From the NCBI GenBank assembly GCA_963920765.1, contig OY987246.1:9860501-9924500 (forward strand): DNA of 64,000 nt. Direction: 5' to 3'. Both the position numbers and the translations under genes were made by a program. This stretch comes from Ulota crispa. Lineage: Eukaryota; Streptophyta; Bryopsida; Orthotrichales; Orthotrichaceae. The notes below the pieces were generated by a model. It was not told the origin of the DNA, made no database searches, and saw only the letters and a program-made list of their open reading frames with translations. The first letter of the stretch is position 1. The number at the start of each line of letters is the position of its first letter. Positions 12,129 through 23,837 of the stretch are shown here, piece by piece.

Positions 12129-12559
12129 GGGAAATTACAATTAGGGGCATGAAAACGTAAAATATTATAAATAGGGGCAGAGTTTCAAAATAATTACAAA
12201 TAGGGTCACAATTTCAAAAAAATTGTAATTTTTTGTAATTTTTTTGGTTTGTACATTGGTTGATTTAGATACATCACATTAATGTTAGCCAACTCCCAAA
12301 AATTTGAAAAAACTCCAAAAGTTGTCATCTCCTTTACAAATTTTTCTTGTTTTAGGCTTGATTTTGGAGAGTCCTTTAATTCTTTTGGAAATTATAGCTA
12401 ACATTTAATGTGATGTGTCTAAATCAATCAATGTAGACCAAAAAGAAAATTACAAAAGCTTGGATTTTTTTTGAAACTGTGCCCCTATTTGTAATTATTT
12501 TGAAATTGTGACCCTATCTGTAATATTTTATATTTTCATGCTCCTATTTGTAATTTCCC
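12129..12559. mobile_element. Mutator-like foldback MITE with 10 bp direct repeat
   Basis: The element starts GGGAAATTACA and ends TGTAATTTCCC-like, with inverted arms of about 100 bp (ATAGGGGCA / TGCCCCTAT and AATAATTACAAATAGGG blocks) and further internal inverted similarity. It is flanked by identical AAAAAATTAG at 12119-12128 and 12560-12569. The long TIRs and 9-10 bp duplication point to Mutator-type mobilisation. The terminal GGGAAATT is shared with the MITE at 44570-44902. The A-rich flank means the duplication could partly be chance. Confidence 0.72.
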
Positions 12560-12569
12560 AAAAAATTAG

Positions 12570-13122
12570 CTAAAAATCAACTCTTTTTTTGTAACCTAGC
12601 TTGTTTTTTGGTGGTCAGTGGACAATTTTTGTCTGTGTCGACGTTTAGGGGTTAAAGTATGAATTGTATAGGATCCATTTTAATGTTATACATCCATCTC
12701 AAACAATATACTCTCTCACCTATGGAAATGAAATTGAGCTTCTCAAGAGAAGAAGTTGCAACTAGATATTTGAGCACAACTTAGATGATATTTTGGGCTT
12801 TCGAAGAGTGACTCCGAAGTAAAACTCTATTTAAAAGTCAAATTCTTAATTAAAATACTTGTATAGGGAACAAAAAAGAACATGGTTGGTGAGGTGGCAA
12901 AGTAGCTTGGAGAAGTAAGCCCACAAATATAAACAAAGTTTAAATTGCCAAAGAGTAAGAACATAATATAAGACGTCTTAACCACAAATACATAAAATAC
13001 TCAACATCTCATCCACGCAAATGCTTGGTAGAGTCATAAATTGCACACCAATTCATAAACTAAGAACACAAATTTTGATCAAATTGGAGTTATTTCAACA
13101 TAGCTAAGGCATTAGTTGTTAA
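12570..13122. other. AT-rich spacer with a solo TTAA-family end
   Basis: CGTTTAGGGGTTAA at 12642-12655 is a right end of the TTAA family with no recognised partner. No gene is seen. Confidence 0.5.
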
Positions 13123-13181
13123 CCCATAAATGCTCAAGGCATCAAATTTTGGTGTGACCAAAAATTTGGTACCTTGGGTAT
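13123..13181. mobile_element. Tiny TTAA-bounded foldback (59 bp)
   Basis: TTAA (13119-13122), then CCATAAATGC…, a short hairpin around CAAATTTTGG / CCAAAAATTTGG, then TTAA (13182-13185) shared with the next element. It may be an extreme deletion derivative of the same family, since the AGGCATCAAATTTTGGTG block also occurs at the left end of the 54557 copy. Confidence 0.45.
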
Positions 13182-13185
13182 TTAA

Positions 13186-13830
13186 CCCCTAAATGCCCAG
13201 GCCCTATTTGACCTTTTTGAAATTTTCATGAAATTAAACAATCAATCAACCTCTTCATGAATTTCATCAAGTTTTTTTCAATTGTAACTATACAAATTGA
13301 AGCTAAACATGTTTGAGATTACATAGAAAAAGAAAACACAACACTATCACTTCTAGTTTGAAAGATTATAATGTTTGAACATGAGAGTGTTAAAACTGCA
13401 AAAGTGACTTAAAGTATTCCAATCATTGTTTCAAATGTCAAATCCAAAAAGTTGGTTACCATAAAAACATGAGGTTTAAGGTCATTACATGTCTAACTCA
13501 AATCAATTTATGGTTTTGAAAATCTACTCCTCCATTATTTTTAAATGGGTTTCTAATATGAATTTTTCTCGAAGCTCTAGTGTATTTGAGGCTCATTTTC
13601 AAGATCTTTCAACACTAAAACACTCAAGATTGCAATAGACACCCTTGTACAAAATATTGAGTAGAAAAATCATCAACTTTTATTTTCAAAATCAGATTTT
13701 TGATGTTGAAAGTAGATTTCAAAACAAACTTATATTGAAAAAAAAATACTGAAAATAATGATTTGATAAGGTTTTATTCATCTTCAAAGTTTCCTGGCGA
13801 CCCAAAGCTGGTCGCCTGGGCATTTAGGGG
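13186..13830. mobile_element. TTAA-bounded (piggyBac-like) MITE, 645 bp copy A
   Basis: Flanked by TTAA at 13182-13185 and 13831-13834. The 17 bp terminal inverted repeats are perfect (CCCCTAAATGCCCAGGC / GCCTGGGCATTTAGGGG). The 645 bp interior is non-coding and aligns end to end with the element at 38958-39602, which has exactly the same length. Confidence 0.82.
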
Positions 13831-13834
13831 TTAA

Positions 13835-14537
13835 GGGGTAACATTGGTGGTGCAGGATTTCTCAGTCCACATAGTTCCTTGCAAATAAAAACTTAGGAAT
13901 CTGTCATAGTTTAAACTTAATATTAGGTTTATTCAGTGGGAGTCATTATTGGAAGTGGAAGGAGGATAACAATGTTGGCTATCACGTGGCACCTTGGGAG
14001 AGAAAATCTGAAATATCACTTTGGCACTCTTTAGGTGTGAAGTTTGGCAACCTAAAGTTTCGTTTTGTTTAGAAAGGTAACAGAGCAACCGAAGCAAAGC
14101 CACACTCAAATACATGTATTACATTTTCAAATGAATCTCCCTCATCAACACCAAAACTGACCCTCTTGAATGGAGATGTGTTGTAGTTTAAGGCTAAGTA
14201 TGCTCCATTTAATTTCTGCAGCAAACCAACTAAGTTCATGCAACACTTTTGAACAGACTACATTTCTCAAGGAATATTATGATAAGATACAAGTTTGCAT
14301 TTAAGCTTCATTTCAAGGTGTAATCTGAATATCAGATCAAGTACATTTTTTTCATCCCTACAAAACTAATTCAACATCAGCAATTACAACTACTTCTAAA
14401 ACCTTGTACCGTTTCAGAAGAGAATGATCACAAGGAGCACCTAATAAAATGCAAAAACCTCCTCCTCACTAGCTCTCTTCAGCGCTGCAAGTTCCCCCCA
14501 AGGCAAACTGCAAGTTGGATGATCTAGTGGAATACCA
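13835..14537. other. 3' region of the lesion-inducing gene
   Basis: Moderately AT-rich, with no recognisable coding sequence. The part nearest 14537 is probably the 3' UTR of the minus-strand gene that follows. Confidence 0.5.
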
Positions 14538-16525
14538 CTACAGAACTTTGGCTTTCAAGGGTTGGTTCTTCCTCATCATTGCCCGGTAAGCAGAGTTCCT
14601 CATACCCAAGAAAAACAACAGAGCTCCAAAGAGAGACAGATTCTGCACACAATCCCATGATCTCTTTCAGAATGTTCTCCAATGCAATATCAAAGAAAAA
14701 CCTGACTGAGTACCCAATAGCAAAGTCACATCCTATAAACCAAAGAAACTGTCAGAAAATCATGAGCTCGAACTTGCTAACCATTACCACTCTTATCAAG
14801 TAGACAGACATGGGTTCTATTAACCTTTCCTGCTTGTCACTAGCACAATATCGAATCTCCTTGCTATGGAATGATTAACCTAATTGACGTTGTGTCTCAA
14901 TCTCACTAATTCCTAGAGGACCTGGATAGCCAAAATGAGCCTCGTATTTATTTTTCTGTGTTTTGGAGTTTATCATATGGGAAGTTAGTTTTACCCAAAC
15001 CAAGACAAAACCAGTTGGAGACCAAGAGGTTTGAGAGTGATATTGGACATAACCCACTCCTCTAGACTAATGAAGGTCTCTCTGATCTTGGATATCTATG
15101 GCTCTCAGAAAGCATGTGGGAACAGTTATGAATATAGGCCTGCCTCGTTTCCAACAACAGCAGGCACGTGGCAATGACAGCACAAAGAGAGGGTGACAAT
15201 GAAACTCAGCAAAGAAAAAGTTTCACGAGTGAGTGAAAGTTACCTTCAAGAATGAATTTAACTGATGCAAGTAATCACCAGTTGAAATATCATAGTTGTA
15301 GAAATCATGCATAATCGGCGTCACTGCTGCAAGGAAGGCCAACTGCATTCACCACACTAACAAGTACGGCATTCAAATCTCTGTTCCTTGAGAACTGCAG
15401 GGAACAGTCTGGATTCTCATTCACAAAAGCACAAAACAGACGAGGAGCCCGACTAAATTCATATCGTCTATTTAGAGTACCACCAGTGGTCTCTAGCAAA
15501 CTTCTACAACCAAGGTGAGTTGATTCTAACCAGGAAGTAAGCACCGAGGCTGCTCCCTAATGTGAAAAGAAGACCACCCAGACCCTCCAATGCTATGGCA
15601 ATCATCAACAAGTGCCTTGTCTGCAATAATGGGGCATCACGTCACACACCTGTCAAATCCATTGCTCCATACAGTACCCCTAAACTACATAACAAAACCT
15701 AAACAAAAAAATACAAGCCCTAAAAATGAACTGCATCGCAGTAGTCATGTACTAATCCTTCAAATATTGCAGGCATCTGAGGACTTAGGTAGGTAGGTAG
15801 GAATCCCCATATCCAGCTGAAGGAGGAAAGAATCTATCTAACAAATGGCATCACACAACATTCTAGAACCTGAAGATTTAATCATAGACCTTCTGTAAAG
15901 CCGCACCAACGCTAGATTCTTATGAAGGAGTTTGAGTTAAAGTGACCACCGATGTTTATCTAGAAGGGTACAAAATTCTATGGAAAGGAAAAGAACTTTG
16001 CTAGAACTAGTTGATAATATTATGTATCAGACGCTAGAATTAGATCGGTTCACGCACCTCAATGCCATAAGGGAGAGTCAAGTGGAGGTTAAGAGCCTCG
16101 CCGAGGCTTTTCAAGAACGACTCAAACTTAGGGTCCATTGCCTTCAACGCTGCTCCTCCATCCTGGCCAAAATCCTGGATTCTGAAGCACAGCGGAACGC
16201 AACCATCCATGCCATTAGAAACACTTCAGCAATCGCTTTCAAAGTGCACACAGCTTGAACATTACCTATCAACAACATCCACCAGCAACCACATACACTA
16301 CCGATATAAAAATTTCTGAGAAAGTTGGAAACGTTGCAAGAAACTTGGCTTAGCTAAGACAACAGTCAAAAAAACCAAACCTAAAAACAGAACCCCAGGC
16401 AGGGCATCGAGAGAGAGAGAGACGATCATCATTGAGTGACGAAAGAACGGTACTCACTTCTGCCAGGCAGCCAAGATGAAGATGGCGGAGAAGCTCACAC
16501 GCCCAAGGAATGACATGAACCCCAT
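14538..16525 (-). CDS. HR-like lesion-inducing (HR_lesion family) membrane protein
   Basis: This is a small integral membrane protein of the plant HR-lesion family, whose overexpressed founding member caused hypersensitive-response-like lesions; the molecular role is unclear. Exons (minus strand): 16525-16458, 16181-16058, 15620-15531, 15342-15244 and 14642-14538 (TAG). Every junction is GT-AG and in phase, and the product is 161 aa, the normal family length. It starts MGFMSFLGRVSFSAIFILAAW, the conserved N-terminal membrane segment. Other family landmarks are DFGQDGG (about 27-33), LEGLGGLLFTLGSSLGAYFL (about 76-95), TPIMHDFYNYD (about 105-115) and NLSLFGALLFFLGMR (about 128-142), suggesting four membrane spans and a basic tail. 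Each exon is 68-124 bp, so the gene is invisible to simple ORF finding. Intron sizes are 276, 437, 188 and 601 bp. There is no sign of decay. Confidence 0.93.
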
Positions 16526-17004
16526 GCTGGATGGCTGCTCTCGGAATGTTTTTTAAAAATAAGGTGAAGCTCTCACCCTTTCCAAGATCCCCCTAGGGCC
16601 TTCAAGCAGACATGTGGCAAACTTTGTTCCGTGCTGGAAGTTATTGGATCATCGTTGCTTGCTCCGAAAAGCCCAGTTGAGTTAAGGAAGGAAGCCACAG
16701 GGACGGTGACACCGCGCAACACCGCACCCCCTGCTGCTCCTGCACAGGCGCATCAGCCTCAAGCGAGGCGAAGTGAAAATGGCTGCCTCGGAGTGGATGC
16801 GCGGACATCGTTCCCGGTTGCCTGCCTGCCTGCCTGCCTTGCTGAGGACGCGTGCTAGTTAGACGGGGTCTTCGAGAGTCCTGGTCAATGGCAGCGCGAC
16901 CCAGCAAGGCAGCTACTCAGCCGGTGTTCTCCAGGCCTAAACGGCACCCTCCAATATTTTAATACTGAGAGCATCTCCACCATTACACGCCAAAGTTGAC
17001 ACGC
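16526..17004 (-). promoter_or_regulatory. 5' region of the lesion-inducing gene
   Basis: GC-rich sequence upstream of the start, including a CCTG microsatellite near 16818-16840. It is probably promoter and 5' UTR. It turns AT-rich after 16950, just before the next TTAA element. Confidence 0.4.
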
Positions 17005-17008
17005 TTAA

Positions 17009-17788
17009 CCCCTAAGCGTCTTGCTAAGAAAATTTAGCATATCTTCAATATAGAACCTTCAGTACCTTCCCTCAATTTTTAGAAAGTTGAACAAGTATTC
17101 ACACAATCTAAACTGATCATTTTATACTCAATTATAAATCAAAAGTTTAAGACTAGTCTAAATTCAAATCCAAGCAAATCTGCAAAATCCCTATCGTTGA
17201 GAATCTCATATTTGATTATCTGGGTAGCAGTCCACTATATGGATTTTGGACTTTGATGTGATTTTTTCCCAAAAATAAATAAATTACCTAATGGTTAATC
17301 CCATGAGACCGTGTTTAGCTATACTTGATGGGAAAAAAACTCCTCAAATGGGAAAAAAACTCCAAAACTTATGGTCATTCAAAGTAAGTGGATCTAGCTG
17401 GCTCACTACTTTAGAGCTACAAAACCCTTGCCCAATCGAGAGAAAAAAAAGTGACACATCACCAACCTTCTCCCTTATACATGGGAGTGTGGGCTTCCAA
17501 CCCATCCCATCCAAAATTCTTCCATCCACAATGCAATGTACAATGACTATATACACTTCCACTAATAGTTTTAATATCAAAAATAGTAAATTCAAATGTT
17601 TGAGACTAAGGGTGCAAAATCTAGAGGCTTCAAGGAACAACAAGCCTATCCAAAGGTTTTGTTGAACTTTTAGCTCCATTTGAACTTGAATGGCAGACCA
17701 AAATTTGAGCATGCAATGTTTTTTTTGTCTACTTTTACACCTCCAAGAACCCCATTTGGCCATATTGGGCTCTTTGGTCCTTTAGGGG
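17009..17788. mobile_element. TTAA-bounded MITE, 780 bp copy F
   Basis: Flanked by TTAA at 17005-17008 and 17789-17792. The ends are CCCCTAAGCG… and …TCCTTTAGGGG, an imperfect TIR beyond the first 7 bases. Non-coding. The right end resembles the orphan end at 45107-45119, suggesting a subfamily. Confidence 0.6.
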
Positions 17789-17807
17789 TTAAGGTTTACA
17801 TCTACGC

Positions 17808-18120
17808 CAAATACTGCATTTAGGTTGCCCCATATTAATTTCTCATCATTTCATGTTATTTAAATATTTACCAAGACTAAAGTAATTTTTTTCAACAATT
17901 TTTGCAGTAAACAATAGAGGAAGCAAGCAAAAGGTGGAAGCAACAACAAGCGTCAAAGCTAAGGAGCAAGGAAGTTGGAATTTTAAACAGAACCAGGAAT
18001 TATTGTAGCATAAAGAGAGTTGCATGCCCCTCCAAGTGACCAAAAGTGAGTCAAGAGGTAACTTTACCAAGGTAAAGCAACCTAATTGTTGAGGCAATCT
18101 AAATGCACTATTTAGTGTAT
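17808..18120. mobile_element. MITE with CAAATAGTGCATTTAGGTTGCC-type ends, copy 1
   Basis: Left end CCAAATACTGCATTTAGGTT and right end GCAATCTAAATGCACTATTT are inverted copies. The interior (GAGTTGCATGCCCCTCCAAG, AAGCAACCTAATTGTT) recurs in reverse orientation at 27158-27438, and a decayed third piece lies at 18240-18420. It contains no coding sequence. Confidence 0.7.
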
Positions 18121-19235
18121 GTCTAGTGCATTTAGGTTGCACAACAATTTCTTGATATTCTACACTATATAAATTGTTATTGATCTTGTAATAGTTTTTA
18201 TTAATAATTATTGCAATGATTTTTTTGAAGGGCTTGGAAACAACAAAGTTATAGAAAAAAAACTAGTGACGTCTAAGTCGTAAACCATGTGAAATCCTAG
18301 TATCTAGAGAGTTGCATGGGCCTTCAAGTGACCAAACAATGATTCTTGAGATAACTTTCTAGGGCAAGGCAACCTAATTGTTAAGGAAACCTAGATGTAC
18401 TTTTTAGTGTATTTTTCAAGAGTCGTCAAAAGCGGTTTGGTCCTCCACCCTTGCCCACAACTCGGTTTAATGCACATATCTATGTGGGGCAAAGGTAAAA
18501 AAGCTATGATTTTCACCCACAAGTTAAATGTAAGAGTTCATATATTTACTATCAAGAGATTGAATTAGGAAGTTTTGAATTAACACTTGGATTTAAAACC
18601 CCCAATTGAGTCTAAAATTGCAAAAAATATACAATTGAACAATGACAAAATAGGGAGGGTGGGGAATTATTACATTTACCCTTCTTTGTAGAAAAGGCTA
18701 ATTTTTTCCATGTTGGCCCCACGTTGATGTATGTGCAATTCTTGCTCATTGGATCAATGTGTCCCATAACAGTCAGTCCATCAATCATTAAGTGAAGCAC
18801 TAGGTAAAGTTCACTAAATTTAAGAAGAAAAGTATTTTCAAGGGTCACAATTGCTTGACAGGCTAGAATTGAGTGCCATGGGAGTGTTTTGAGAGGGTTG
18901 AAACACTTGTCATTCAAGCATGGCAAGTGTCACACCCTTAATGCTTAAATGTGAAGATACTCTAAGATTGGACAAATTACTCTATTGTCTTCTTTTTGTT
19001 TACTTCTAAATATTGGGTACTTTGATAAGGACCACTTTACAATGAGAGTCAATAAGAGTCAAAGCTTAGGGGCAACTCACATCTCACCTTTACTAGTCTC
19101 TACTCAATGCTAACACACAAACTTGTTGGGTTGTAAAGAGCAAAAAATAATATTTAAAAAAAATTGAGTGTTTTAAGCAAAATAAATAAATGTTGGAATA
19201 TGGTTCCCAAGTTGGATCTTCATTTTTGATACACT
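18121..19235. other. AT-rich intergenic with a partial MITE
   Basis: Positions 18240-18420 repeat part of the preceding MITE (GAGAGTTGCATGGGCCTTCA, AAGGCAACCTAATTGTTAAG). The remainder holds nothing recognisable. Confidence 0.5.
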
Positions 19236-19467
19236 TAAGTCTTGAATGAAGCTCCAATTTGTTATGCACCAATTATTATGTTGAATGTTGTCGCATACTA
19301 GGCACTTAAAAGTGAATCAAGACTTAGGGCTTGTAGGCATAACTTAACTTTTAAGTCTTGAATGAAGCTCCAATTTGTTATGCACCAATTATTATGTTGA
19401 ATGTTGTCGCATACTAGGCACTTAAAAGTGAATCAAGACTTAGGGCTTGTAGGCATAACTTAACTTT
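19236..19467. repeat. Perfect tandem duplication, 116 bp x 2
   Basis: Units 19236-19351 and 19352-19467 appear identical, and the first few bases of a third (TAAGTCT) follow. The surroundings are heavily decayed, so the identity implies a recent event. Confidence 0.9.
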
Positions 19468-19642
19468 TAAGTCTCAATTTTTGGCTTTGCCAATTTTGAG
19501 GTTTCATTTGGACTTGGGGTGTGGAACATAGTGTAAACAACTATGCAAGTCCTAATTCTTATTTCTAGTTAAATGGATCACTACAATCAACCCTAATACC
19601 TTTATTCTAAGAATTGAGACCTAGATTTTGAAAAATGTTTAA

Positions 19643-20092
19643 GCCCTGAACAACCCAAAGGCCCTTTCTGGCCGTATGTACAAGTTTAACCCTTGAAGGG
19701 CCCTTGGGCTCTAGAGCTACAGTACCAAATAGAATCACAATCAATAATCAGAAGTTTGAAACAACTGGAAGATAAGTGTTACAACCATATATATTGAAGG
19801 GTTGTGTGATGGTGGGTGCATAAAAAAAATTGAAAAGCCCTCATAGCAACTCAAATTTGTCTATACATATGACTGTACATACGGCCGCAAAGGACTTTTG
19901 TGATGTTTAGGGGTTAATACATACCAATCATGATCACATAATGCTTCAATCTCTACTGTAAAACCCTTAATTATCAACCACAATCACACAATGCTTCAAT
20001 CTCTGTTGTTATTTTGCACTTCTTGAAATTTGATGAAGATAATATTTGACTGATTCGACCCAGTATCTTGAGAGCCTAGGGCCATTCAGGGG
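19643..20092. mobile_element. Two interleaved TTAA-bounded MITE end pairs
   Basis: Four TTAA-family ends lie here: left ends after TTAA at 19639-19642 and 19686-19689, right ends before TTAA at 19914-19917 and 20093-20096. By sequence, 19643 pairs with 19913 (both carry GGCCGTATGTACA about 27 bp in). Likewise 19690 pairs with 20092 (GGGCTCTAGAGC / AGGCTCTCAAG similarity). The pairs interleave rather than nest. Non-coding. Confidence 0.6.
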
Positions 20093-20096
20093 TTAA

Positions 20097-21260
20097 TGGT
20101 AAAATGACCCCAACTTCAAGCTGAACGCCTTGAATTCTTTTGTTCAAGCGGCCTTTGATTTTGAGGACCTCAACACTTGCGTAAATTAGCTTTTAAAACA
20201 AAATGCCATTTAAGTTAGACACGTGACATTGAATATTGGAATGCAATTTAGAGCACAAGTAGGCTTACGGTGCACGTCTATGGCTACCCTAGAACACAAA
20301 AATGCAAAAACACAAACTATTTTACACTGCAAACTTGTTTGTAATTTCTATCTTTTTGGATTTTAGACCAGCATGGAAGTTCACCCTTAGTTGTATTCAT
20401 TGTGATAATGATTGTAATTTTGTTTCTTTTGTGGAAAAGGCCTTTAGAACTCTCTAATTTAATGGAATATAATTTGTTCGATCCCTGTCAACGTGCGTTT
20501 TCAAAGAAAATGTTAGCAATTATTTTAAAGCTTTTCACAATAAGATATTTTTGCAATAATTTAACTTAAATGATAAAAATAAAAAATAAAAATTTTACAT
20601 TGCTTTAGTGAAAATGAACTTCAGCAAGAAAACTATCAATTTATTACCAAAAAATTTGAAATAAAATATGTTAAATGTAGAAAATTATTACAAAACTATT
20701 CAAAGTTTCAAAACATTGTATTCCTCTCTCAAGTATCAAGGAGCAGTTTTGATTTCCAAAAAGATGAAAATGTATGATATAGTGTAATTTAGAAGACTAC
20801 CAATCACAAACAGATTTTGATTCATAAATTATACATGCAATTGAATTTACCATTGCATTTTATCGATGTAGCAAAATAGGATTGTTATTTTTGAATTAAA
20901 ATCCCATTGTTTTAACAAAAAAAACCTTTTAAGTTTGTGATGTTGAGTTTTGACATGCGAATTCAAGCTTTTGTTTTATTGAATTTTGGAGCTGTTTTTT
21001 AATAACCACGTTGTGCATTAGAATGGTTGTTCTTTTGAGGTGAAAGATTTCTTGAACCATAGAATCTTGTAAAGTATATTTTAAATAATCTATTATGCAC
21101 AAATATTAAAAAAATACTGCAAGAATCCAAAATCATGTGGACAAATGAAACAGTTAAGTTTTTATATACACATGATTTTTTTATTCTATAGTTGTTAGAT
21201 GTTTTACGGTTTCTAGAATTAAAAATGGCTAACAATAGCTAATTGCTATAATTATTATAA
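20097..21260. other. AT-rich intergenic
   Basis: Very AT-rich and without recognisable gene or repeat. Confidence 0.5.
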
Positions 21261-21742
21261 GGGAAAATTTGATGGATGATTTTGAAGCTTGCAGTATTTG
21301 TATAGATGTCATTAGATTTTTGCATAAATACCCTTGGACCACGATTTCAGATTTTTGTTCTATTGTCTACGCCACTTGCTTCTCCCTTTGTATGCTTGTT
21401 GAATTTTTTGTATTCTATTGTACTCCTTGTTGCATTTGCCACCTTCATAACATGTTAAAGAAGCTCTTGCATTAAAAAAGAGTTGGTTGATTTGCAAAGC
21501 AGTTTCTATAGGAGCATGTATATGGGTATGCCATGCTTGTGTGGATGTGTTATGACCAATGTTGAAGCAAGAAGCGCAACAAAACAAGCAAGAAGCAATG
21601 TGTGCACAAAGGGAGAAGGAAACGGCATGCACAACAAAGCAAATACCTAAAAATTATGGATGAGGATGTTTATGCAATATTTGAAAGACTATAGGCATTT
21701 GTACAAATATTTCAAACTTTAGGGTATCCATCAAAATTTCCC
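21261..21742. mobile_element. Mutator-like foldback MITE (GGGAAATT family)
   Basis: Starts GGGAAAATTTGATGGATG and ends CATCAAAATTTCCC. Internal landmarks (TTTGTATAGAT, AAATACCCTTGGACC, CACAAAGGGAGAAGGAA, CCTAAAAATTATGG) are shared with 44570-44902. It is 482 bp, longer than that copy through internal divergence. The flanks TTATTATAA / TTATTGTTA could be a decayed duplication. Confidence 0.7.
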
Positions 21743-22914
21743 TTATTGTTATAATGTGTTTGAAAAAACTAAAAAAAACATTATTTCAAAGCGCATAAAT
21801 GACCAAAATTGAATGGACTGAAACACACCAGACATGAGAGTCACCAACTAATTATGATGTTGATGCACGCAATAAGAAAACGTGAGATAAAAGAAGATGG
21901 GTGCTCTCAATAATGCTCGACCCTTTAAGGACCGCATGTATGTGAAATACACTGCGAATTGATCATTTGAAGGTCGCACGGTTGTTATAATGCTCAAAAG
22001 ATAAGATCTAACACATCTCCAAGGTCATGCACCAAGTCCATTTAAAATTGAAGTTCAATTCATGACCCGCTACCTATTTTCAAAGTTCAACAAACCGCAA
22101 ATATTTGCACATGAAATATTTTGTTTTAATAAAAATTAAAGTCTCAACAATTCCACTTGACATTTGTTTTATTCCTTTTCTTTTAAAATTTCAAAGCTTG
22201 TACCATTCAACCCTATTAATTTTTTTAGTTTTTATTTTTACTTGCAAAAGACGTGGGTTGTAGGTGAAGTTTTTTGCAATCCACCTTGAATTTTAGTAGT
22301 GGGTAGGTTGCAATACTTTTTCATTTAGTTTAGTATTTTGTCTACAAGTTTTTTCTTGCCTAAGAACTTTTAGCTACATGTATGATAGCTTATTAGGCAA
22401 TAAATGGCAACTTTTTAGTTTAATTCATATATTCTTCAGTTATATGAATTGGTGGTGTCTAACATCAATCTTCCATAGTTGTTTTATTTTGTTTGTTATA
22501 ATGCTAAACTTGGACATTTGCAAAGTGTACACTAACAATTTTGTCAAGAAGTAGCTAAAAGACTATTTAGTACATTTGTGCAAGCGCCAAGCCCTGCCAT
22601 GACACAATAACTACAAGCAGTCATTTGAGGGAGGGCAAATGAATAAATAGAGCATTTACACTTTGCATTATAGCTAGGTGGGGGGAAATCAAATATGATT
22701 GATGGTTACTCAAGTTGTCTTAATTTGACTTCTCATCAATGATAGGGCAACAGGTCAAATTGCACCTCACTTTAAAGGCAATTTTGCATCATGAGACTTT
22801 GACTACTTTTTAAAATTTCCTCTTTGTTTTTACAATATAGTTTTAGCTCAACCAAATTTGAGATAGAAATTTTGAGAAATTTAGCCAGATTTATTACCAT
22901 TGATACCATTGTCT
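21743..22914. other. AT-rich intergenic
   Basis: No gene or known repeat recognised. Confidence 0.5.
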
Positions 22915-22918
22915 TTGG

Positions 22919-23833
22919 CCCCCTAAATCCCTGGGGCCTTTATTTTGTCAAAAGACTCCCAAAATTGCCATTTCTATTGCAAAAAGTAAAAAAGTTTGAA
23001 AATTAGTCCTTTTGTATATCTAACCATAAGATCTTGTACTAGACTTGTATAAGAATGTGCACACAAAAATCCATAAACTTTGACAGCATAGATTGCAAGA
23101 TATTTGCAATTGAATTGTAAAAAACAAGCTTCTTTGCACCTTGCATGATTAGATTATTTGACTTTGAACTTTTTTAACTTAAATTTTTTGCACTGTAAAG
23201 TTTTGAGGTTTATTTTTTTATGGTGGAAAATTGAGTTGAGAATCTTTTCAAAAAAACTAAAACAAAAATACTTAATTTTCATTCTTAAAAAAATCATTAG
23301 GTGTATGAAGGTCTGAAATTGAACAAAAACTTAAATTGTTAATAACCTTGCAACGGAATTGAAATGCAATAATCTCAATGGTGAGATTGTTCTAGAAAGA
23401 AAACTTCACCGTCTTCAACAATTTAAAAAAAAATGTTAAACTTGCATTCAAAAATGAAGTTTATAAGTTATTTTTTCAAGAAGATGCTTGAATTGCCCAA
23501 AAAACAAGATTGTCCATAACTTTCTCATAACTAGTCCAAATGGAATGAATCAAAGCTTCAAATGTAGACAAAACTATAACCTATGAGAAGAGAAAAATTT
23601 AAAAAATTCAAATTTTTATTTTTATTTTTGCTACCCAATCTCCATATTTTTTTGCTTATGTAGGCATAACTTTTGCTTTTGGGCATGGATTGGAATAAAA
23701 ATTATATCTCCTAAAAGAGAATGTGTTTTCCTATCTTCAAAAAAGTTTCAAAAAATCAGGATAAAAATTGAGGCTGTAGGTACCTGCCCAAAATCTCATT
23801 TGTCCCCCGAGGAGACACTCAAAAATTTAGGGG
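22919..23833. mobile_element. TTAA-type MITE, 915 bp copy I (left flank mutated)
   Basis: The right end AAATTTAGGGG is followed by TTAA (23834-23837). The left end CCCCCTAAATCCCTGGGG starts after TTGG where TTAA would be expected. The TIR is short and imperfect. The interior is AT-rich and non-coding. Left boundary less certain than right. Confidence 0.5.
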
Positions 23834-23837
23834 TTAA

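Noticed and set aside
13816..13834. Telomere-like TTTAGGG words (also at 17781, 23827, 39596, 45110, 55445)
   Set aside because: Each occurs once, always as the end of a TTAA-bounded element (ATTTAGGGGTTAA), never in tandem; so not interstitial telomere repeats.
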